Of a DNA stretch of 64,000 nt, positions 1 to 10,822 are shown piece by piece; the first letter of the stretch is position 1; the number at the start of each line of letters is the position of its first letter. The DNA is from Camellia lanceoleosa (taxonomy: Eukaryota; Streptophyta; Magnoliopsida; Ericales; Theaceae). The stretch is taken from positions 83,109,893 through 83,173,892 of the forward strand of contig CM045762.1 of NCBI GenBank assembly GCA_025200525.1, given 5' to 3'. The notes beneath the pieces are model-generated. The model had not been told where the DNA came from, searched no databases, and was given only the letters and a program-made list of their open reading frames with translations. The position numbers were made by a program, and so were the translations under genes.

Positions 1-30
1 TAAACAAGCCAGTGCTACCTCCATTTCAAT

Positions 31-1164
31 CTATGTGCTCTCGGAATCCTCCTCCTTGTACTGCTCAGCCTCAGCTGGTGGGTCAGTCTGCTCCTCAACA
101 ACATCATCCCCAGACAACTGCAAGTCAAAGAAAATCTCGAACCCCAGCAACCGCCGCCTCTCTACATTTAGCCATGGCTTTGGGAAGCCACAGAATGGGA
201 AGTCTTCCCCCTCCCAGACAAAGCGTCCGTTTAGGGTACCCTTGATAGGTCGATGCATCAACTCATAATGTTTCCCGGTCTGCTTGGCTCTGGCTCTTCC
301 GGCCATCTCTTTGCTTTTCCTGGCCCAGTCCTCTTTGGTAGGCAGATAACCTAGGCCAAAGGTATATGGGTTGTGCGGCACTTCAGCCGATGCTGCAATG
401 CCCTTCCAGCCACTTTTCCCTAATCCCATCTCGGGGATGTGCTGGAGCTTGTTCATGAGGTACACTGACTGTGCACTGACATATAACCCCTCATCAATAG
501 CCAGTATGTTCTGTACAACCCGGGCTTCGGCTAGGGTAAATCCTGACAAGAACACATCCTCCACGCCATGCTCGATCTCCAAAATCGATGTAGACACCTC
601 CAGCGGCGGATGGATTGAAGAATTCCCAAAAACAATAACCACCCCGTTTCCGTGGTGGTACTTCAACATCTGGTGCAGGATGGAAGAGACTGCCTTCACC
701 TGGTGCAGCCACGACCGCCCTAGGAGTAAATTGAAGGTTGTGGGAACGTCCAAGACATGAAAGTCAATATCTTGATGTCCTGGACCGACCTGAGTCTGAA
801 TCTGTACAGTCTCCATCACTTCTCTGCTGGTATTGTCATATGTCCTTATCACCTGAGCAGTAGGCAAAAAGTCCGCGGGCTTCAACCCAATTGCATATGC
901 CATCCTCGATGAACACACGTTGATAGCAGATCCTGTGTCAACAAGAACTACTGGTATCCATTTATCTCTACACTCGACAGAGATGTAGAGCGGTTTGTTA
1001 TGATTTGCGCCCTCAGGCGGCAATTCCTTGTCAGTGAAGGTCAACGTCGGGGAAGCTCCTCCCGGAAAGACCAGCCCTATCAGCTGTTCAAGCGTGGTAT
1101 CAATTGATAGCTTAGCCATGTCCATCACAGAAAGGACAACCTGTCTATGAACTCTTGAGGCCAT
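31..1164 (-). pseudogene. Ty3/gypsy retropepsin plus G-patch-like segment
   Basis: A 377-codon open frame holding the protease part of a plant Ty3/gypsy polyprotein. The retropepsin active-site motif VLVDTGSAINVCSS lies about 55 residues in, followed by the flap region and the FNLLLGRSWLH motif expected late in the fold. A glycine-rich segment (MGLGKSGWKG, then FGLGYLPTKEDW) resembles the G-patch-like stretch after the protease in Tat/Ogre-type plant elements. An intact element would process its Gag-Pol in virus-like particles. The frame stops at 31-33, before any reverse transcriptase, so either pol continues in another frame beyond the left edge or it has decayed. Gag fragments lie upstream in the same orientation with broken frames between. 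Protease identity is clear; G-patch homology is from memory of related elements. Confidence 0.85.
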
Positions 1165-1700
1165 AAGCAGTCCCTAGATAGAGATGTCTGCTTGTATCTT
1201 CTTAAGCTATTTCAACACAGCCTTCTCCTCAAGTAACTTTTCTTTCTACCTCTCTGCCTCCTTCTCCTTTCCGGACGCCTCTAGTTGATCCAGGTGTGGG
1301 GGTTTGAAGTATTGCCCACTCCTGGTCATGTGGTCCACTTCTCCCACATACCAGGTATCATCCAGTTGGCTTTGCCTCCAATCTTCATTGGTGTGGGCAA
1401 GACACAAGTCGTCGTCTTCCCACCACATGCCAACGGCAACAGCAAAGCAGAACACTGTCGGTTAAGACCTACCATCCCCTTAGGGGCTTTGTCCTTTCTA
1501 GCCCTTTCCAGATCTTCGATCTTTTCCTGCTCGAACTGCTTCAGTGCAGCCTGCTGTTTAGTATCTTCTGTACTCAAAATGCTCTAATCCCGAGCAAAAT
1601 TCTTAACACAGGTGCTCTCTGGTGGTCCATTCTGATTCCCGGCCATTTTGGCCACTGCTGATGTCCCCGTCTCTGGCAGATCCTGTTCTGGCTGAGGCTG
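1165..1700 (-). pseudogene. Decayed linker between gag and protease
   Basis: This gap connects the gag C-terminal frame with the protease frame of the same element. A partial frame at 1326-1577 carries a charged, probably coiled-coil stretch (KQQAALKQFEQEKIEDLERA). No frame runs through and stops occur in all three minus-strand frames. It is best read as decayed polyprotein, not as a separate gene. Confidence 0.6.
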
Positions 1701-2588
1701 CTAAACAACATCTGGCTCGTCACTGAGCCACTCTGTAGCTTCCACTGACCCTTCCAGATCGAACCAGTTGACAGTCATGTCCCCTGAGTCCTGTTCGTTG
1801 AAGAACTGAAGGTTGGCAATGTCCTTCTCCAGCTCCGCTAGGTCATCTAGCCCCTGATTAGGTCCATCTTCTCGAACTACACAAATCTCTACCCCAACCA
1901 ACAGCTTTACTCTCGGCCTAACCTGGCTTGTTGAAGTAATGTAACCGTTCGGGTTGTGCACAAAGCTTGCAGATCCCTCAGGCTCTAAATCCTCATTACC
2001 ATCTGCCTTAGCAGTCATTTCAATTTTATCTTCGATAGCAACCACCACCAGTTCAGATTGGGTTTGGGAGATGTCCATCATGCACAAGTCAGTGCTGTCA
2101 GGAATGAACACCTCCTGCTTGGGTAGGTGAGAAGGGGTGATATATATGCTAGGGTCGTATGACACAACCCCAGTTTGGATCAGGTTGATGCGTTTGGGAG
2201 GTGGAGCTTGGTTATGTGATGGAAGTGGGTTGGTCGTGAGATTCGGCTTCTCCAGAGGCACGATTACCCTGTTGTCAATGAGATCCTGAATCTCATGACG
2301 CAATCGAAAGCACTGGTCGGTTTTGTGACCATGTTGTTGGTGATAGGCATAGTACTTCACCGGGTTATGGGAGGAATGAAGCTTTTCTGGTAAGGGCCGT
2401 GGTTCTAGGGGCTTCAGGTGCCCTTTCTTGATCAAAACCCCCAAAGCCTTGGACAAAGGCATGTATAGTGGGGTGAAGGTTCTTTGGCCTCGGGGTGCGT
2501 ACCTGGCTGTTTGCGAGCTACTTCCGGATGCACCAGTAAAGGGTGTAGCTGCAAGGGTTTTAGGAGTGGTGGTGGTGACCATGCCCAC
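1701..2588 (-). pseudogene. Gag C-terminal region with damaged zinc knuckle
   Basis: A 295-codon open stretch that would encode the nucleocapsid side of Gag. The recognisable part is YYAYHQQHGHKTDQCFRLRH, the Tat-type zinc-knuckle context. Related elements usually have Cys at the second Tyr (KYCxxHxxxGHxTxxC), so one zinc ligand seems to be lost. An acidic, low-complexity tail follows. The upstream boundary has no true start: the frame continues in from 2589-2667 and meets an in-frame TAG near 2668, so this is part of a broken gag and not an independent gene. The Cys-to-Tyr reading is inference from remembered family members. Confidence 0.75.
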
Positions 2589-2669
2589 ATCTGAAGCTCT
2601 GACAGCTGCAGCACTGCTTATGCCTACATTCGTACTGCGGTTGAATGTCCACTTGGGCTACTCCCTTTC

Positions 2670-3715
2670 ATGGTCAATCAGACCTTGTTACATGTTTGCA
2701 TGAGCTTGGGCTGGAGGTTGCGTACAACCATCTGTATCTGATCTTTGTCAACCGGCCTGATGGTCATCCTCGAGGCCTTGGCCCTCCAACGGGTCACAAA
2801 ATTGGAGAAGCTCTCCTTTGGCTCTTGCTTGGTTGTCTCGAGGTCACGAGTTGTGACCTCGATCTGCGTGTTGTAGGAGTATTGAGCTATAAAAGCCTCA
2901 GCCATTTCCTCCCAACTTCTCTTAACGGAGTCCTCCGGCTTTGCACACCAAATAGCCGTTATACCCGACAGGGTCCGGCCAAACAGGGAAAGCTTCTGCA
3001 ATCTGGAGAGGCCCATCGGCCTTAGGATATCCGAGAATAGCCGCAAGTGCACCATAGGATCCCCAGACCCATCAAAGCGGTCTATGTGCGGCATCTTAAA
3101 TTGGTCTGGCAACGTCACGGCAGAGTCGGTATATCCATCCTTTATATTCGGAATGGATTTCATGCCTTGAGCCTTCTTGAAAAACTTTTTTAGCTTGCTT
3201 ACTTTTAGCGCTGTTGGATCCACCTCAAATTCAAACGGTGAATCCACTAGATTGGTGGGGGCTTTGGATAGCTGGGGTAGGATTGGGGGCAGAGCTGGCC
3301 CCGTTGGCATGTCCGTATTTTCTTGGACATTTGTGATGTCCCTGAGTATTGGAACTCTAGGTAGGGGAGGAGGTAGGTGCGAAGCAAATGCTCCAGCTTG
3401 CTGCTGTAGCCTGGCAATTAAATCTGCCTGTTGGGCCACTACTTCTGCTTGACGTGCAGAGACTTTTGCCTGGCAGGCAGCATCTTGCTGCATAGCTTGC
3501 ATAGTCTCCTAGAGTTAACGCATCATCTCTTCCATTTCGACTGTAAAGTGTGGATCTGACTGAACCGGTGTATGTTCCCTCTCTGCGAGAGAAACAGAAC
3601 TCTGATCCCTACTGTATTCAGGTGGGGTAGACAAAGCCCTCTGAACTAACTGCTGAACTGATATCCTCTGCCTAACTGCCCTCCATCTAGTAACCGGGGG
3701 TAATGAATAGAACAC
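2670..3715 (-). pseudogene. Retrotransposon Gag N-terminal and core domain
   Basis: Encodes the capsid-like domain of a Ty3/gypsy Gag. The core (IDRFDGSGDPMVHLRLFSDI, then WEEMAEAFIAQYSY and FVTRWRAKA) matches the Retrotrans_gag pattern. An N-terminal Gln/Ala-rich coiled-coil precedes it from about 3502. The same frame extends upstream to an ATG at 3715 but is cut by two stops (TAA near 3513 and TAG near 3507). Downstream it ends at a TGA near 2676, just before the next gag fragment in another frame. At least three lesions therefore inactivate gag. It lies about 760 bp inside the primer binding site, as expected for a 5' leader plus gag. Confidence 0.85.
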
Positions 3716-4472
3716 TGGTTGTCCGTCTATCAGATCCGCGGATCGATGAAGTCTGTGACCTCTAACCCAGAGTGCTTGGGGAATATTTGCCTGGTCGGAT
3801 GCAATAGTGCTAAACTACCTTGCAAAAAGATAAATAAAGCATAATAAGAAAACAAACAACTAGAAAGTGCAATGTGCTATGTTATGAGCTGAATAAATTA
3901 AAGACAACACGCAGTTGGCAAACACAAGCTGAAATAGCTGTTTTCAACTACTGATCACTGTTTTCAACTCATCGCCCAAAATCAATCGATACCTCGTAAA
4001 AGCGATTCCCAAATCGATGCCCAGTTCGATACTTGCAGACTGACACACACAACCTGTAGATACACACTCTGACAACAAATATCATACAAGTGAGAGCCAA
4101 AACACCCGTATGTTGGGATAGGGTTTCCCTGTCCTATTTTGTCAGGAGCTAGGGTTTCACTATGCACGCAGCGGCTTCAAACAACCTACAATCGGATAAG
4201 CAACCTGTCCTAGTCTGAAATAGTCACTATGGATTCCGACATGCACTAGGTCAAATGGTCAAAAAAGGTGCCTCGATAACAGCCGAGGTTTGTGTTCTCA
4301 TCGTGGCAGAGCCCATAACCGATCTGCCTTATGGCACACAGCCTCTGGCAAACCGCTCAGGAATAGCAGATGGCCAACACTGTGTCTTAAGCGCACCAAT
4401 GCAAATGTAATGCAAAAAGACACATAAGTGTAAACAAAACAAGATATCATGAGTTCGAGTCAAGTTCTCTAA
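3716..4472 (-). other. 5' leader of the Ty3/gypsy element
   Basis: Untranslated DNA between the primer binding site and gag of the minus-strand element. I see no gene here on either strand. The assignment rests on position only. Confidence 0.6.
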
Positions 4473-4491
4473 ATCCCCTGCAGAGTCGCCG
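4473..4491 (-). other. Primer binding site
   Basis: Read on the minus strand, CGGCGACTCTGCAGGGGAT follows the LTR 3' end (CA at 4497-4498) after a few bases. It matches the TGGCGACTCYGCWGGGGA-type site I remember from Tat/Ogre-like plant elements, apart from C for the first T. That first base pairs with the CCA end of the tRNA, so this copy may be weakened. The tRNA identity was not checked. Confidence 0.65.
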
Positions 4492-6340
4492 GAAACTGTA
4501 GACCGCCCGGAACTCCGCTCCGCTCGTGAAGGTGTGAATTCTAGTTCTTAGCTACTACAGTTCGGACTCAATGTCATGGTTCTGAATCTAATCTCGCAAA
4601 GTGCAATGCAAGACCGATAAATCACCAAAGAGTCCAAATTTGGCAAATCGTTTTGGAAAACTGATTTTAATAAAGAAGTGCCAAACATGGACTGCTTTGC
4701 CAGATACAGAGTCGCCACCTAAATGTTTTATTTTGGAAAATTTAGGAAACCCTGACTTGTGCCTAAGGCCATGTCTCCGTCATCACCAAAGTTGCCTCAG
4801 CTCGGGAACTTGGGTAGGAGAGGGGAAGGTCATGCAATAAGCACCCCCGCTCGCCCGATCAAATGATCAGCCTTTACTAAGCATGATATTTTGTTTTTGA
4901 AAACACATGTGTTCTTATTCTGGTTATTAACCTAGAATTACTATGTGATGCACACAGCATACAAGTGTAGACTAGATCGCCTAAGTTGGAACAAAACATT
5001 TCATGTTCGTTTGTTTGAAAACGGTTTGAAGTTTGCTACTCGCAAGTAGGCTAAGTCATAGATTTCAATGAATTGTTCCAATTCAAGCAATCCAACCTTC
5101 ACCCATAGGCATTCATGCAGTTAATCAACTAAGCAATTAGCCTCATGGCAAGCATGCTAACATAGCAACATACACATCTCATGCAGTATGCTAAAGCATA
5201 AGCACTCACAGTGTACTCCGAGCCAAAACAAAGAACTAGTTAGAAATCATGCATGATCCTAGTTCATGTTAAGATGGCTAATGCAACACATGCAAAAATG
5301 CAACTAAAATAGGCTCGGTTATTCTAAGATGTCATATGAAATGCCACTTGGTACATGTATTCAAATTAGAATTGAAATACAATGCAGTTAGTATGATGCG
5401 CTGAGCCCGGTGCATGCAATATAGATGAATGGATGCACGCATGCAAGCATAAGGTATGCTAATCGAAATATGCCCTAAAACTAACCATCGTAAGCGGTTA
5501 AGTAAAAGGGAGAAAGAAATGGGGGTTGGAAGACATGCATCACACACACGCATGCTTATTACAACAGTTGGCCCTCTCGGCGAAGGGTCCGAATAATGAG
5601 CTAACTAGCTAATCTAAGCTAATTAAACTAATTATTACATCACAAAACTAGCTAACTAACAAGCTAACTAATTAAGTACAAAACAAAGCTAATTGACTAA
5701 CATGTTAACTAACTTGTTATTACAACACAAATAAGCAGCTAAACGCATTAACTACTTAAATACAGAACCAAAGCATAAACTAGCTAAGGAAAGCAGTAAA
5801 GATAGGTCCTCGGGATGAGGAGTATATGCATGTTCGGTTGCCTCGTTCAGAAATCCAACGCGATGCCCCGATTTGCCTCTGATTGCAACTGTTCTAAGAA
5901 CCTTGCACCAAGCTCCAGAAAGCTTCCAACTCACCTTGGGGACTTGTAGGAACATGGCCGACCAGTTGTTGATGTTACTAGCCACTGGCCGACCACTTTC
6001 CATTGCTACAGACCAGAAAAAGTGGTCGGCCAGCTAGTTTTTCTGGTCTGCTGACCACTTGTTGCTGCACTTCTCTAGTTTGCTGCAACAGAGAGCAAAA
6101 AAAGGGCATGGCAATGTATTTGCAAGATATGTGTGCACAACCACCCTCCCTATCATTTCATAAGCTCAAGAGAGTGTAGTTCTCGACCCTCGGGCCACCA
6201 ATCACGCATCTCGATGCATGATGGCCGAGAAGCCAAATTGCACAATTCAATATGAAATAAATGCACACATAAAATAAACACATAAAGCCTTGATCTCTAT
6301 CATGTATGATCAAGAGGGTCGGCGACCGGGAATTGATGCA

Positions 6341-6407
6341 CGTTTCATCACTTCAAGTATGAAACATCCATCGTTTCTCGTGTTTGGATTAACACTTAAT
6401 CCAAACA
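6341..6407 (-). promoter_or_regulatory. Paired hairpins, LTR copy 1
   Basis: On the minus strand: stem TGTTTGGATT/AATCCAAACA (6407-6381), then stem GTTTCAT/ATGAAAC with loop ACTTGAAGTG (6365-6342). They align with the hairpin pairs of the other LTR copies. Confidence 0.6.
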
Positions 6408-8737
6408 AATGCAATGCAACTCAAGCATGCAAACATATAATGTAACATGGCATACACAATGCAATGTAAGATGGCATACACAATGTGAGGAACATGGCAT
6501 ACACAATGCAATGAACAACATGGCATACATAATGCAATGAACAACATGGCATACTCGATGCAATGTGACATGATCATCTTAACAAAGCTAATGACAAGCA
6601 AACAATGCTAAGGCATGCATACTCAATGCAAGGCAACATAAGCATGCAACAACATGATGCAATGTAACAACATTCACATAATATGCTTAATGGACTTAAA
6701 CCAAAATGGACAGACTTCAGTCATGCCCAAATCAGTGGCCATAGTGATGAAACTAAGGCACGAAGATCAAGACAGGCATGCACAATGCAATGGCCCATTG
6801 ACTAGGCATAAGAGCACAACTCTCAAGAGTTCTCAAAGAGTGACAAATGTGGGAGTGTAACAACACTATAAGCTCTGAAATAAAGTATGAAATGATGCCA
6901 AATCATTCAAACAACACAAAGCAAAGCATGCTATGTTCCTTAAAGCATGAAGCTAGTAAAGAGGACTACAAAAGGGGCATGCAATACATGGCACAAATGC
7001 ATGAATCAGCCACAAACAGAGCACAAGTAGGTCAAAACAAAGACCAAAACATGCTAAGTTGGGAGCTCAAGGACCTAGGCAATATGGCATGCATGCTAGG
7101 CCACAAACAAGGCAACAATGCATAACACTCAAAGGCACTTAAAGAGTGAAAGAAGTGGGAAAATGGCAGTCCTATATGCTTTGAAATGTCATGTTAAATG
7201 ATGCCAAATCATGCACATGATACAAATGAAGCATGCTATGGTGCCCAAAACTCAAAGCTAGCATAAGCACTTGCACTATAGCTATACAAAAATGAAGCAT
7301 ATGGTCGAGGCAACCCAAAACAGTCCTAGAACATGTCAAAATGAGTCTAAAACATGCATGTAAGGAAGCCAAAACAAGCTAGCATGAAGGGCATGAAGCA
7401 TGGAATATACAAGGCCAAAAGGAAGGGTTACACTACACCTACCAAGACCAAACATGGGATGGCTTCGCCAACAAAAATCAGAGTTATATCATGGCAAAAT
7501 AACCCCAAAAAACACACTGAAATGATAGCTCGCAAGCTTAGGCATTAAGGCATACACAATGACTTATGTTTAAGGCATAAAGGACCAACCTTTCAAATCA
7601 TGGAATAAGTGAAAGATGTGAGTATATGACCATAAAACATGCATTGAAATCTCATAACAAATGATGCCAAATCATTCAAATAGGCCAAGCAATGCTTGCT
7701 AGTGGACTCAATACACAAAGCTAACAAGCTAAAATGCACTATAGCTATACAAAGCATGGCATGCATGACCAAGACAACACAAATTAGAGCTAGAGCATGC
7801 TAAAACATGGACAAAAGATTCTTAGAGTTAAGCCAAAATCATGCTAGAATAACAGTCTAAAGCATGATACACATTAGGCTAATTCATGGAATTGCACCAC
7901 AAGTGCATGGAGCATGCATGGGGCTATCAAACCAAACCTTAACAGAGGTATATCATGGCAAAAAAAAAACACTAAGAACATGCTGAGATGGACTCAAAAC
8001 AAGCTAGAAAGACATGCTACTTCATGAAGCACACAAAGCTAGTTTGCAAGATTTACACTACAAGTGTATAAGGCATGCATGAGGTGACAAAACCAAGTCA
8101 AAACTGTGGTATGCCATGCTGAAATAAGGCCTAAAATAGACTGAGATGTGGCCAACACAAGCTTAACAAACATGCTCAAACATGAGGCAAATGAAGCAAG
8201 CATTCAAGAACACAAGGAGAAGGGATGACCCTCTCCTATTTGGGACCTCAAAACACCATTTCCACCACTGAAATTCCTCTGGAATTTAGTGGTAGAAAGG
8301 TCATGCAAAGACTAAAACAAGGCCTAAAAGGGGGTAGACTACCCCCCAACACAAAAGAGACCTTAAACAAATATGTTAAGGACTAAAAATTAGAACTTTT
8401 TGCAATAGAAAGTCAAGCCAGAAACAGCATGCAAATAGGTTCAAAAGCTTAATCAAAATAAAGGGTTAAAGGGTTAGTTGACTCACCCTTGTAGAACCTC
8501 TTCAAGGGTACCACTCCAGCATCTTTCCTGGATCAAAACCAGTCCAAAAGCATCAAAGCCAACCTCAAGAAGCCTCAGCAACAAAAGTATGGTGTTTGAG
8601 TGTGTGTTTGCATGCAATCGTATGATAAAATGACACTTTAAGGCACAAAAATGAAGAATGAGAGCAATATAGAGACAAATGTGTATATGTATAGCTCAAG
8701 CACTTTTTCTGAACCTGGAGGAGGAGGGGGGAGGTTC

Positions 8738-8748
8738 TCTTATATAGA
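8738..8748 (-). promoter_or_regulatory. TATA box of LTR copy 1
   Basis: The minus strand reads CTCTATATAAGAG, just downstream of the palindrome cluster. It aligns with the TATA positions of the other LTR copies, so it is the likely LTR promoter. Confidence 0.55.
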
Positions 8749-9862
8749 GAACCAAACCTCAAGCTTGTTAAGGAAGCTAAAGGCTCAAAGCCATCCCTCC
8801 ATAGTGTATGGAGGATGCTTTTTGTGCCCTCCAGCTGTGACAACTGGAGAGAAAATATCTCCAGGAAGCTAGTGAAAAGCTGTCGACCACTTGAAGTGGT
8901 TGGCCAGCTACTTGTAGTGGTCGGCCGACCACCACAAGTGGTCTCCCAAAAAGCAAACTGGTCGACCAGTGGTAGGAGAGGTCTGCACACTGAAAGCAAG
9001 TCAATGGTGTAGTGGCCGACCAGAAAAGGTGGCTCAAAGACCAAGAAAACCAGTTGGCCGACCAGAAAACTGGCTGGTAGGAAAGAAAGTGGTCTCCAAG
9101 GGAAAGAACTGGTCTCCCACCTTTGTACCACCTTCCAAACAAGGAAACCAAGGTTTGTACCAAAAACAAACCAAAAGCGATGCAAGACGTAAGTCCAGGA
9201 GGCAAGGCGCATGGCTGGGAGCCTCAAAAACTAGTCTATGGGCATCAAAAGTGGTTTACGACCACAAAAGTGGTCTCCCATACCACAGTGGCCCTCTAGG
9301 CCAAGGCAACAAGGCGTGGTTCAAAAACCACACTAAACGTTCAGATCCGAGACAAAGGCGCCGACAAGGCTCAAAACCTAAATCGGGTCTCAAGCAGAAA
9401 AGTGGTCTACGACCACAAAAGGATGGTCTACAAGACCTCTCCCTCCCTCCAGGGAAGAGAAAACAAGGTTCGGTCCACAAACCAAGCCAAAGCACAAAGA
9501 GTTCAGAGACCCGGAGGCAAGGCACTCAGCCGAAAACTCTGGAAACTTGAAACGAGCACAACATGCACTATCACCGAGCGCTCAATCGATGACGTCTGAG
9601 TCTTAAGGTCGGTCAAAAATGGGGTGTCTACAGGCACAACAGTGTATTTGCAAGGTATATGTGCACAACCACCCTCCCTATCATTTGTTAAGCTCAAGGG
9701 AGTGTAGTTCTCGACTCTCGGGCCACCAACCGAGCATCGCAATGCACGATGGTCGAGAAGCCAAGTTTGCACAATTCAATGTCAATGAATGCACAAATAA
9801 CACATAAGGGCCTTAACCTCTGTCATGCATGATCAAGAGGGTCGACAATCGAGAAATGAGGC

Positions 9863-9930
9863 ACGTTTCATCACTTCAAGTATGAAACGTCCCTCGTTTC
9901 TCATGTTTGGATCAACGCCCGATCCAAACA
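9863..9930 (-). promoter_or_regulatory. Paired hairpins, LTR copy 2
   Basis: On the minus strand: stem TGTTTGGAT/ATCCAAACA with loop CGGGCGTTG, then stem ACGTTTCAT/ATGAAACGT with loop ACTTGAAGTG. Both stems are perfect. Confidence 0.65.
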
Positions 9931-10556
9931 CAATGCAATGCAACAACATTTCAAACATCATGCAAACAACATGAGCATGTCAAGTTAGAGTCCTCAAGCA
10001 TGAAAGCTTGTGAAGGATGCAACACAAGAGCTATGTGATGCAATGCTCAATGGACCAAACTAGCTCCAAATAGATCTCATGCATGCCAAGACAGTGGCAA
10101 AATACTCTGAAATGATGGCATGAAAAGCAAGATAATGCATGCTCATGCATTGGCCCATCAACTAAGCATAAGAGCACAACTCTCAAACATGATCAGGAAG
10201 TGACAAACATAGAAGTGTGACAACACTATATGCTCTGAAATTAGGGGTGAAATGATGCCAAATCATCCAAACAATACAAGCATAGCATGATAGAAGGCCT
10301 AAGGCATAAGGCTACTAAAGGGGACTACACAAGAGGCATGCAATACATGGCACAAATGATTGAACCAACCATAGACAAAGCTCAAATAGGTCAAAACAAA
10401 GATCAAAACATGCTAAGATGGGAGCTCAAAAGTCTAGGCATGCATGCATACAAGTTAGGCCACAAACAAGGCAATAATGCACAACCCTTAAAAGCACTCA
10501 AAGAGTGAAAGAAGTGAGAACATGGCAATGCTATACGCTCTGAAATACCATGTTAA

Positions 10557-10822
10557 GGCCAAGTTTAGCAACTTGCAAAAAAGCAAAAGTCAAAAAGTTA
10601 CTCAAAAAGTTAAAAAGTTATCACTATTCACCAAAAGTCAAAAATTACGGCTGCACAACTCCCAATCCTAATTTTCCTCTACACACTAATTTATTCAATT
10701 TTTTAATACACATTTTTCCATAAAAAGTCAAAAAGTCAATCCAAACATCCATATTTTTTTCCTCAATTTTTTAGTCTAAAAAGACAAAAAGTACACTTAT
10801 TTAGGACACCCCAAACAACCCC
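10557..10822. mobile_element. Tourist-like MITE in LTR copy 2
   Basis: A 266-bp insertion with imperfect terminal inverted repeats (GGCCAAGTTTAG at left, CCAAACAACCCC at right) and the 3-bp target duplication TAA (10554-10556 and 10823-10825). The homologous position in LTR copy 1 (TAA at 7195-7197) is an intact empty site, so both ends are firmly placed. It has no coding capacity. The TWA-type target suggests the PIF/Harbinger group. Confidence 0.85.

Larger units (their letters stand above)
4497..9632 (-). mobile_element. 5' LTR (copy 1) of large Tat/Ogre-like family
   Basis: A 5136-bp LTR. It begins at 9632 on the minus strand with TGTAGACACCCCATTTTTGA and ends at 4497 with GGTCTACA next to the primer binding site. 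Parts in element order: U3 with about three imperfect tandem units (9550-9110); palindromic GGTCGGCCGACC-type motifs (8960-8880); a TATA box (8738-8748); a long repeat-poor transcribed part rich in AACATGC-like words; paired hairpins (6341-6407); and a conserved 3' block with a PBS-like word (4707-4717). Flanking GGCAC (9633-9637) is the probable target duplication, the partner lying beyond the left edge. Plus-strand reading frames here are antisense to the element and not treated as genes. Confidence 0.88.

Noticed and set aside
8969..9550. 193-codon plus-strand frame with repeated KVVYDHKSGLP-like units
   Set aside because: It is antisense to LTR copy 1 and reads through the U3 tandem units. 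The repeat structure comes from the DNA repeats, and other copies break the frame.
6847..10508. Similar plus-strand frames at 6847-7125 and 10287-10508
   Set aside because: Similarity follows from the LTRs being homologous DNA. Both are antisense to the element with no start or domain conservation beyond nucleotide identity.
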